From positions 1-5,841 of the forward strand of contig JACENB010000027.1 of assembly GCA_013867245.1 (NCBI GenBank): a stretch of DNA of 5,841 bases, given 5' to 3'. The notes beneath the pieces are model-generated. The model did not search any database. It had not been told where the DNA came from and saw only the letters and a program-made list of their open reading frames with translations. Numbering within the stretch: the stretch's first letter is position 1; each line of letters opens with the position of its first letter. Positions 1 through 4,364 of this stretch are shown in pieces. This stretch comes from Nitrosopumilaceae archaeon. Its GTDB lineage: Archaea; Thermoproteota; Nitrososphaeria; Nitrososphaerales; Nitrosopumilaceae. Made by a program: the position numbers and the translations under genes.

Positions 1-239
1 GGCTTTGTGTTATGAAACCAATTGTAGCACTGATGACATTGGTAATCACCAAATTCAACAATTGTTATAGGAGCATTGGGATCACCCAAGATTGGAGAGC
101 CCATTGCAGTGGATATTGTTCCATGAGTTCTACTCATGTCTAGATTTAGAGTTTCAGCAGGAGTAGAAGATAAAGATGCAACCACACCTGCAATAATTGC
201 AATAGCAACGACGCCTATAATCACGCCTTTTTTGTTCAT
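1..239 (-). CDS. Exported DsbA/thioredoxin-fold protein, N-terminal part (runs off the left edge)
   Basis: Only the first 79 codons are in the window; no stop is reached before base 1. The protein begins with MNKKG followed by a hydrophobic stretch (about residues 6-23), which reads as a signal peptide or N-terminal membrane anchor, so the rest should lie outside the membrane. Residues 47-66 (GSPILGDPNAP, then ITIVEFGDY) are the typical lead-in of DsbA-like thioredoxin-fold proteins (Thioredoxin_4/DSBA group). They run straight into a CxxC redox motif, C68-H-Q-C71. From family knowledge such proteins make, break or shuffle disulphide bonds in exported proteins; the direction and substrates cannot be read here. 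The start is the ATG ahead of the lysines. A T-rich TATA-like element lies about 26 bases upstream. The C2H2 gene on the same strand ends 31 bases upstream. The fold assignment is firm; the exact activity is open. Confidence 0.85.
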   Translation of the reverse strand, partial: MNKKGVIIGVVAIAIIAGVVASLSSTPAETLNLDMSRTHGTISTAMGSPILGDPNAPITIVEFGDYQCHQCYNWFHNTK

Positions 240-260
240 GTTCAAAAGAAATGAAATGAG

Positions 261-270
261 TTAAAAAAAC
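261..270 (-). promoter_or_regulatory. T-rich element: terminator of the C2H2 gene and/or TATA box of the DsbA-like gene
   Basis: On the minus strand this reads GTTTTTTTAA. It lies just after the TAA stop of the 64-residue C2H2 gene, where an oligo-T tract would end archaeal transcription. Its TTTTTTAA part is also centred about 26 bases before the ATG of the DsbA-like gene, the right place for a TATA box on a leaderless mRNA. The two roles are not exclusive. Position is the only evidence. Confidence 0.35.
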
Positions 271-465
271 TTATTCCAAGTTTTTAGAAGATTTTCGTTT
301 AAACAAACTAGTAAATTTTGCAATTGCAGTATCAATTGGACAAACTTCACACTGAACGCCAGAATGACTATCAAGATGTTTTTCAAATCGATCTCTAGAT
401 TCAAAAATTAGATCACATTTTTCGCAATAAACCTTTGAGACATTATTTCTTGAGGGTTTATCCAT
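271..465 (-). CDS. Small single C2H2 zinc-finger protein (64 aa)
   Basis: A 64-residue protein with one textbook C2H2 finger: C14-x2-C17-x12-H30-x3-H34, with the usual hydrophobic residues at I20 and F27 inside the loop. A second CxxC pair (C39-E-V-C42) follows at once and could bind another metal or extend the fold. The tail (residues 50-64) is rich in lysine and serine. In general C2H2 fingers bind DNA, RNA or proteins; with only one finger, sequence-specific DNA binding on its own would be weak, so a partner-binding or accessory regulatory role is as likely. This is inference. The start ATG lies 26 bases from the centre of a TTATAA box shared with the divergent membrane-protein gene. The DsbA-like gene follows on the same strand. 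The product is real-looking but its function is unknown. Confidence 0.8.
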   Translation of the reverse strand: MDKPSRNNVSKVYCEKCDLIFESRDRFEKHLDSHSGVQCEVCPIDTAIAKFTSLFKRKSSKNLE

Positions 466-486
466 AACAAATTAGAGGAATTAGTG

Positions 487-496
487 CTTATAAAGA
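487..496. promoter_or_regulatory. Shared, symmetric TATA box between two divergent genes
   Basis: GCTTATAAAG on the plus strand reads CTTTATAAGC on the minus strand; the TTATAA core (489-494) is a perfect palindrome. Its centre is about 26 bases from the ATG of the C2H2 gene (465, minus) and about 25 bases from the ATG of the 100-residue gene (516, plus). Archaeal TATA boxes sit about 26 bases before the transcription start, so both mRNAs would start at or next to their ATG. No other TATA-like element is evident in this 50-base gap. Confidence 0.6.
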
Positions 497-515
497 TCCT
501 GTTGAAAATCAACAT

Positions 516-818
516 ATGAGAAAAATTCTGGACAAATTTGTGACAGGATTTTTTGTTGTCATATTAGGAATTGCATGGTATTGTAGCACGAAATTCTATG
601 TAAAACCAGACAGACATTCAATAGTAGTCTATGATATTTTTGGCAATGAAGTTAAACTAGATGGAGTAAGAGTTGATTTTAAAACACATAATGTGGCACT
701 AAGTTACATTTCTGAATACAAGAAAAGATTTCCACATTACAATTTTGCAATGGCAATAGAAATTCCAGAAATTAAAAAAAATACAATACCCAGAATTTTT
801 AAAAAGATTCAGAGATAA
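516..818 (+). CDS. Small membrane-anchored protein of unknown function (100 aa)
   Basis: I do not recognise a characterised family. The protein starts MRKILDK, has one clear hydrophobic segment at about residues 8-23 (GFFVVILGIAWYC) and then a soluble domain of about 75 residues. That domain looks like a small alpha/beta fold: a strand-like SIVVYDIFG, another strand with VRVDF, a helix with YISEYKKRF, and a strand NFAMAIEIP. The C terminus is very basic (RIFKKIQR). Both flanks of the membrane segment are basic, so topology is not clear. The soluble domain resembles what I remember of conserved uncharacterised thaumarchaeal proteins, but I cannot confirm this. The gene is divergent from the C2H2 gene with a shared TATA box, and its last 10 bases overlap the end of the convergent 122-residue C2H2 gene. 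Confidence 0.75.
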   Translation: MRKILDKFVTGFFVVILGIAWYCSTKFYVKPDRHSIVVYDIFGNEVKLDGVRVDFKTHNVALSYISEYKKRFPHYNFAMAIEIPEIKKNTIPRIFKKIQR

Positions 819-1177
819 TGAATTCTCATATGAGTCTCTAGTTCAACTTGATACTGAGTTACAAAACCACAATGAGAACATGAAAACATTTCTTGAGGAC
901 GAAGAGGTTCTCTTTCTATAACTTTACCAGATACAGAAGTTATACTGACCATGTTATTATTTCCAATAACTGCAAAATTTCTACCTTCACCAATGGAATC
1001 CAAAAATTCCTTGATTGCCATGATTACAGTGTTTGTGTCAATCACCTCATCATCTTCCAAAGTCGATAAAGTGAATTGATTGTTTTTTAGAGTAGGAATT
1101 GCTGCTACTTGATCTGACACGTAGACTACAAGCTCATGCTGGATAGAAATTACATCAGTACAGTCAACTGTAAGCAT
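809..1177 (-). CDS. Protein with unknown N-terminal domain and C-terminal C2H2 finger (122 aa)
   Basis: Residues 1 to about 90 form a domain I cannot assign. It is acidic in the middle (LEDDEVIDT, about 40-48), has a helix-like run (VIMAIKEFLDSIGEG, about 51-65) and then strand-like stretches (NFAVIG, MVSITSVSG, VIERE). The C terminus carries a perfect C2H2 finger, C100-x2-C103-x12-H116-x3-H120, and the protein ends two residues after the last histidine. The second C2H2 gene lies only about 340 bases away on the same strand, with the membrane protein gene between them. The ATG has a TATA-like CTAAAATATT about 25 bases upstream. The 3' end overlaps the membrane-protein gene tail to tail by 10 bases. 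A regulatory or RNA/protein-binding role is a guess from the finger alone. Confidence 0.78.
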   Translation of the reverse strand: MLTVDCTDVISIQHELVVYVSDQVAAIPTLKNNQFTLSTLEDDEVIDTNTVIMAIKEFLDSIGEGRNFAVIGNNNMVSITSVSGKVIEREPLRPQEMFSCSHCGFVTQYQVELETHMRIHYL

Positions 1178-1196
1178 GAATTTTTTGAGTCAAGTC

Positions 1197-1206
1197 AATA
1201 TTTTAG
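1197..1206 (-). promoter_or_regulatory. TATA-like box for the 122-residue C2H2 gene
   Basis: On the minus strand CTAAAATATT is centred about 25 bases before the ATG at 1177, which predicts a leaderless transcript. This 81-base divergent gap (1178-1258) also holds the upstream region of the plus-strand 128-residue gene. Confidence 0.45.
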
Positions 1207-1227
1207 TTTAACAATTGTCGAAAATGA

Positions 1228-1235
1228 TTATTATG
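1228..1235 (+). promoter_or_regulatory. Weak TATA-like box for the 128-residue gene and dehydrogenase
   Basis: TTATTATG is centred about 27 bases before the ATG at 1259. The match to a TATA box is poor, and position is the main argument. Confidence 0.3.
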
Positions 1236-1258
1236 GTTCAATATTGTGGTTTTTGTAG

Positions 1259-1645
1259 ATGAGTGACTCAGAAACGTTTGGAGTAGAGAAAGGCCATGGT
1301 GAAGAAGTGGTTGCATGGTTAAATGAACATGCAAAGTCTCAGAAAATTAAATTGGAAGCAAGATTATACGGATACACCGTATCTACAACAAATTTTGGAG
1401 ATTATGAAATGTTTTCATGGATTGGAGATGTTCAAGTTGCAAGAAAAATGATAATCAAAGCAAGTAAGAGATTCAAAGTAAAAGTTATCGAAGGAGGATA
1501 CAAACCAAAAGACAAGGTATTCAGTATGAAAAAATTTGATTTTGCAAAAGTGAAAAAGGGAGAAAAAACAATTGGTCAGATAAAATTTGCAGCAACGAGA
1601 TTTGGAAGTGGTCATTGGGAAATTGAAGCAGAGGAGCGCCATTAG
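1259..1645 (+). CDS. Conserved-looking protein of unknown function (128 aa)
   Basis: I do not recognise this protein. It is a soluble, lysine-rich basic protein with no signal peptide or membrane segment. The first half alternates helix and strand: a helix near EEVVAWLNEHAK (about 15-26), strands near KLEARLYGYTVST, then a helix near VQVARKMIIKASKRF. The second half holds the strand KVKVIEGGY, a lysine-rich stretch (about 82-104) and an aromatic C terminus (FGSGHWEIEAEERH). An in-frame TAG lies directly before the ATG, so this is the earliest possible start. The stop is followed after 3 bases by the ATG of the beta-hydroxyacid dehydrogenase, so the two are almost certainly co-transcribed. That suggests, but does not show, a related role. 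Confidence 0.78.
   Translation: MSDSETFGVEKGHGEEVVAWLNEHAKSQKIKLEARLYGYTVSTTNFGDYEMFSWIGDVQVARKMIIKASKRFKVKVIEGGYKPKDKVFSMKKFDFAKVKKGEKTIGQIKFAATRFGSGHWEIEAEERH
1631..1636 (+). promoter_or_regulatory. Possible Shine-Dalgarno site for the dehydrogenase
   Basis: GAGGAG lies within the last codons of the 128-residue gene, 12 bases before the ATG at 1649. The spacing is longer than ideal, so the site is only possible. It fits an internal operon gene that cannot be leaderless. Confidence 0.35.
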
Positions 1646-1648
1646 AAT

Positions 1649-2527
1649 ATGAAAAAGATAGGAATTGTAGGATTAGGAATGCTAGGAAATGCAGTTGCAT
1701 TACATTTGTTAGATTCAGGATTTGAAGTTACAGTATTCAATAGAAACAAAGACAAAACAATTCAGGCAAAAGAAAAAGGCGCCAGTGTTGTAGATTCTCC
1801 AAAAGAAGTTGCACAAAAATCAGAGTTGTTAATTATTGTAGTAAAGGATGCAGATGCAGTAAAACAAGTATCATTTGGAGAAAATGGAATTGTCAATGGC
1901 AATAATGATGGAATAATTGTTGCAGATATGAGTACCATAGACCCCTCAGAGTCCAAAAAGATTTCAGAAAAATTCCAAGAATTTAACATAAAAAAATTAG
2001 ATATTCCAGTTATGGGAGGCCCCAATGTAGCTATTACAGGGGATTTAGTCATGATGGTATCAGGGGACAAATCCAGTTTTGAAGAATGCAAAAGTGTTTT
2101 TGAAAAGATTGCAAACAAAGTCTTTTTCTTAGGTGAAAAAGGCGTTGCACATTCTATCAAGCTGGCTATGAATCTACAAATTACCATGCTTGCACTTGCA
2201 TTATCTGAAGGAATTACACTAGTCAAGAAAGCAGATGTTGATCCAAAAATTTTTCTTGAAATTTTAAACTCTACTTATTTCAAAACAGGAATGAGTGAAA
2301 ACAAAGCATTCAAGATGATTGAGGGGAAATACGAACCTACGTTTACACTTGAAAATCTCAAAAAAGATATCAGTACAATGACTAATGCTGCAAAATCATT
2401 AGGAATTGAATTACCTATGATAAAAAAAGCTGAAGAAGTATACGAAAATGCTGTAAAAGAAGGATTAGGTGGGATAGATTATACCGGAATTATTGAATAT
2501 GTTAAAAGAATTAACGAGTCCAAATAA
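1649..2527 (+). CDS. Beta-hydroxyacid dehydrogenase, 3-hydroxyisobutyrate dehydrogenase / semialdehyde reductase family
   Basis: A 292-residue protein, the normal length for this family. The N-terminal Rossmann domain has the dinucleotide motif G8-L-G10-M-L-G13. The second strand ends in FNR (R32), and an arginine here usually goes with NADP(H) rather than NAD(H). The family substrate loop appears as DIPVMGGP (118-125; commonly D-x-P-V-S/L-G-G). The catalytic lysine K171 and its partner N175 are in place (KLAMN), starting an all-helical C-terminal domain. Family members interconvert short hydroxyacids and their aldehydes or semialdehydes (3-hydroxyisobutyrate, tartronate, 4-hydroxybutyrate). 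In an organism with the 3-hydroxypropionate/4-hydroxybutyrate cycle, reduction of malonic or succinic semialdehyde would be attractive, but sequence alone does not decide the substrate. It follows the 128-residue gene by 3 bases, probably as one mRNA. Confidence 0.92.
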   Translation: MKKIGIVGLGMLGNAVALHLLDSGFEVTVFNRNKDKTIQAKEKGASVVDSPKEVAQKSELLIIVVKDADAVKQVSFGENGIVNGNNDGIIVADMSTIDPSESKKISEKFQEFNIKKLDIPVMGGPNVAITGDLVMMVSGDKSSFEECKSVFEKIANKVFFLGEKGVAHSIKLAMNLQITMLALALSEGITLVKKADVDPKIFLEILNSTYFKTGMSENKAFKMIEGKYEPTFTLENLKKDISTMTNAAKSLGIELPMIKKAEEVYENAVKEGLGGIDYTGIIEYVKRINESK

Positions 2528-2551
2528 TCACGAGCGAAATTCAACAAAAAT

Positions 2552-2559
2552 ACTATAAG
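2552..2559 (+). promoter_or_regulatory. TATA box for the short-chain dehydrogenase
   Basis: ACTATAAG is centred 26 bases before the ATG at 2582, the canonical spacing for a leaderless transcript. It lies in the 54-base gap after the dehydrogenase stop, so the short-chain dehydrogenase probably has its own promoter rather than depending only on read-through. Confidence 0.55.
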
Positions 2560-2581
2560 CAATTACAGCTAATCATATTCT

Positions 2582-3343
2582 ATGAAATTATCTGACAAAG
2601 TAGCAATTGTTACAGGAGCATCAAGTGACATTGGCAAAGGCATTGCCAAGAAATTTGTAGATGAAGGCGCCAAAGTGGTTCTTGTTGCAAGGAATTTAGA
2701 AGGATTAGAAAGTGCAAGAAAAGAGATAGGAAATGAAGATTCGACTGCAGCTATGACTTGTGATTTAACAGATGAATCTCAAACACTACAAGTTGTAAAC
2801 CAAATCATGGATACTTATGGAAAGATAGACATTCTTGTAAACAATGCAGGGGCAATTAATGACCCGGTACATTTTCATGAAATGAAAAATTCAGATATTG
2901 AAAAACTCATCAATGTTAATCTTTTAGGAGTTTTCAACATGACAAAAGCTGTTTTGACAAAGATGGCAGATGTCAAAAGTGGTTCAATTGTAAATATTGG
3001 CTCTATCTCAAGTGAGAGAGCAATTCCACGAGTTCACTTGGCAGTTTATTCTGCAACAAAAGCAGCAATTCCAATGTTTACAAAATCTATTGCAGTAGAG
3101 TATGCAAGAAGAAACATCAGATGCAATTGTGTTAATCCAGGCATCATCAATTCAGGCTCAATAAAGCCATACCTTGATGACCCTCAAGCAAGAAAAGTAC
3201 TAGAAGAAAGACTACCACTTGCAAGAGTTGGAGAACCAGAAGACGTTGCAAATGCAGTAGCATACTTGGCTTCAGATGAAGCAAGTTGGGTTACTGGAAC
3301 AATTCTAAATGTTGATGGTGGAAAGACAGCTTCAGAAGGATAG
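2582..3343 (+). CDS. Classical short-chain dehydrogenase/reductase (SDR), FabG-like
   Basis: A 253-residue cytosolic oxidoreductase with every landmark of the classical SDR family: nucleotide-binding T11-G12-A-S-S-D-I-G18, R37 after strand 2 (favours NADP(H)), CDL (60-62), N87-N-A-G90, N113, and the catalytic S143, Y156 and K160 (YSATK). It also has N-P-G (185-187) and the C-terminal GTILNVDGG. The middle glycine of the usual TGxxxGIG motif is replaced by D16 (TGASSDIG); the other motif glycines are intact. Family members reduce ketones or oxidise alcohols, including 3-oxoacyl-ACP or acetoacetyl-CoA reduction and sugar dehydrogenation. Archaea lack bacterial-type fatty acid synthesis, so I leave the substrate open and give no symbol. 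The last 12 bases overlap, tail to tail, the endonuclease dU gene. Confidence 0.92.
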   Translation: MKLSDKVAIVTGASSDIGKGIAKKFVDEGAKVVLVARNLEGLESARKEIGNEDSTAAMTCDLTDESQTLQVVNQIMDTYGKIDILVNNAGAINDPVHFHEMKNSDIEKLINVNLLGVFNMTKAVLTKMADVKSGSIVNIGSISSERAIPRVHLAVYSATKAAIPMFTKSIAVEYARRNIRCNCVNPGIINSGSIKPYLDDPQARKVLEERLPLARVGEPEDVANAVAYLASDEASWVTGTILNVDGGKTASEG

Positions 3344-3913
3344 TCCTTTCTCAAGTAATGTCTTTGCCAATAGTTGAGACACTCTAATTGGTTCAGGTAT
3401 AGAACCGTGTAATGTTAAATCATCAAGAAGATGTTTTACTTCATTTAATGTACATCCCTCTTTTCTAACATAGACATTATGTGATGTACTAAGAGTGATT
3501 TTTTCACGTTGGCCTAATTTCTCATATTCATTTAGTTTTGATTCAAAAGAATCTGGAAAGTGATGTTTTAGAGAATCCTCAATACCGGATGAATCATGGT
3601 AGGACACTCCAATAATTGGAATTTTCAAGGTATCAGATAATTTTTTGATATCAATGATGTTATACATTGAGACAATTAATCCAGAAATCAGAACATAACT
3701 GATATCAGGTCTATCCAAGTCATCATACATCTTCAATATTGCATCAGTTGCATCGTCCCCTTCCAAAGTAGCACCCCCAAAAACAAATCCATCTATAACA
3801 AAATCTCTTCTCATAACAACTCCAGCAAGAACAGATTTTTCAGAATTTTGTCTAAAGCTTTCAGCAATTGCTAATCCGCGTAGCCCCTTTTTTTCAAGAT
3901 GAAGAGATCTCAT
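3332..3913 (-). CDS. Endonuclease dU-family protein (DUF99/UPF0215)
   Basis: A 193-residue protein with the hallmarks of the archaeal DUF99 family: K9-G-L-R-G-L-A-I-A-E-S-F20 at the N terminus, VLAGVVMRRD (28-37), DGFVFGG (41-47), DDATDAI (53-59), and YVLISG..VSMYNIID (73-88) followed by IPIIGVSYHDSSGIED. From family knowledge this fold is related to endonuclease V and the family has been named endonuclease dU, a nuclease acting at deoxyuridine in DNA. A role in repairing deaminated cytosine is thus plausible but unproven here. An in-frame TGA lies 12 bases before the ATG and a GAGG site 7 bases before it, which fixes the start. The site lies inside an upstream 40-codon membrane peptide gene that this gene overlaps by 20 bases. 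The 3' end overlaps the SDR gene by 12 bases. Confidence 0.9.
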   Translation of the reverse strand: MRSLHLEKKGLRGLAIAESFRQNSEKSVLAGVVMRRDFVIDGFVFGGATLEGDDATDAILKMYDDLDRPDISYVLISGLIVSMYNIIDIKKLSDTLKIPIIGVSYHDSSGIEDSLKHHFPDSFESKLNEYEKLGQREKITLSTSHNVYVRKEGCTLNEVKHLLDDLTLHGSIPEPIRVSQLLAKTLLEKGLSF

Positions 3914-4016
3914 TTCTTTTCCTCATATACACATGATAGCTTAATCCAGTCACAAGCATAATGATTCCAGTAACTGCAGACCACATTACAAAAGATGAGA
4001 TTTCAGATTCATCCAT
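3894..4016 (-). CDS. Small single-span membrane peptide (40 aa), overlapping endonuclease dU
   Basis: This short frame encodes MDESEISS, a hydrophobic span (about residues 9-27, FVMWSAVTGIIMLVTG then LSY) and a basic tail (MRKRNEISSS). That is the layout of a one-pass membrane protein: acidic N terminus, basic end just after the span, which by the positive-inside rule puts the C terminus in the cytoplasm. It overlaps the endonuclease dU start by 20 bases in another frame. That gene uses a Shine-Dalgarno site inside this frame, so the mRNA must begin upstream and this frame is transcribed. A TATA-like TTTAAAAA (about 4030-4037) lies only about 17 bases before the ATG. A weaker CTTTAGAT (about 4039-4046) fits the 26-base spacing; if the nearer box is used, the in-frame Met11 could be the true start. 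Function is unknown. Confidence 0.55.
   Translation of the reverse strand: MDESEISSFVMWSAVTGIIMLVTGLSYHVYMRKRNEISSS
3921..3924 (-). promoter_or_regulatory. Shine-Dalgarno site for endonuclease dU
   Basis: GAGG on the minus strand lies 7 bases before the ATG at 3913, ideal spacing. It is one of the few clear ribosome-binding sites in a window where most genes look leaderless. It marks endonuclease dU as a downstream gene of an operon led by the 40-residue membrane peptide. Confidence 0.6.
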
Positions 4017-4081
4017 AAGAAATAAGGGATTTTTAAACATCTAAAGTTTCGGATTAGAGTATGCTTTGAACTATGAAACAT

Positions 4082-4089
4082 CTAAATAG
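4082..4089 (+). promoter_or_regulatory. TATA box for the zinc-ribbon-like gene
   Basis: CTAAATAG is centred about 25 bases before the ATG at 4110. This predicts a leaderless mRNA starting at that ATG and argues against the in-frame TTG at 4092, which would lie upstream of the transcription start. Confidence 0.55.
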
Positions 4090-4109
4090 ATTTGATATTG
4101 TGTAAAATT

Positions 4110-4316
4110 ATGCCTGAATTCACATGTCCAGATTGTGGAAAACGATTATTCCATGAGAATGAGACTACACTCAAAGTAGAAGAAACAATTCATTCAAAGT
4201 TCTGTAGAAAAGAAGGCGGTACTCACAGTTACATGCACAGAGACCCAGCACACATGAATACTTTTGATCCTGAAAGGGAAAACGATTCAAACGGTGTGCC
4301 TGTATTGAAAAAATAA
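4110..4316 (+). CDS. Small zinc-ribbon-like protein (68 aa)
   Basis: A 68-residue hydrophilic protein beginning MPEFTCPDCGKRL. The C6-P-D-C9-G knuckle is a classical half of a zinc site; H28 and C32 (HSKFC), or H39, are candidates for the other half. The rest is polar, with a histidine-rich stretch (H39, H43, H48) and an acidic, probably loose C terminus. I do not know its family or role; small zinc proteins of this kind are often nucleic-acid or protein-binding accessories. I chose the ATG at 4110 over an in-frame TTG at 4092 because CPDC proteins usually start this close to the knuckle and because the TATA box predicts transcription starting at that ATG. Five Ts follow the stop (4317-4321), possibly a weak terminator. 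Confidence 0.75.
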   Translation: MPEFTCPDCGKRLFHENETTLKVEETIHSKFCRKEGGTHSYMHRDPAHMNTFDPERENDSNGVPVLKK

Positions 4317-4333
4317 TTTTTCATACCTCAAAA

Positions 4334-4339
4334 TTATAT
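4334..4339 (+). promoter_or_regulatory. TATA box for the flavoprotein gene
   Basis: TTATAT is centred about 28 bases before the TTG start at 4365, predicting a transcript with almost no leader. This supports TTG as the real start, since no ATG lies nearby in frame. Confidence 0.5.
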
Positions 4340-4364
4340 CCTAGATGTTATTGATTCAAACCAA

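Noticed and set aside
23..45. C/D-box-like CTGATGA at the left edge, considered as a guide RNA
   Set aside because: It lies in the codons of the CxxC motif of the DsbA-like protein, and no D box or second box pair is found at a suitable distance.
1415..1642. 75-codon minus-strand frame with many phenylalanines and cysteines
   Set aside because: It is antisense to the lysine-rich 128-residue gene; the phenylalanines come from the complement of AAA/GAA codons.
1762..2226. 154-codon open frame on the minus strand inside the beta-hydroxyacid dehydrogenase
   Set aside because: It lies wholly antisense to a gene with clear family motifs, and its product is a low-complexity serine/isoleucine-rich sequence with no recognisable domain.
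2631..2649. 7-bp inverted repeat TTGGCAA/TTGCCAA with a 5-base loop near the SDR start
   Set aside because: It encodes conserved nucleotide-binding motif residues (DIGKGIAKK), and 7 bp is short enough to arise by chance in coding sequence.
4092..4109. TTG start giving the zinc-ribbon-like protein six extra residues
   Set aside because: The TATA box at 4082-4089 would place the transcription start at or after about 4108, so the TTG would not be in the mRNA; ATG at 4110 fits better.
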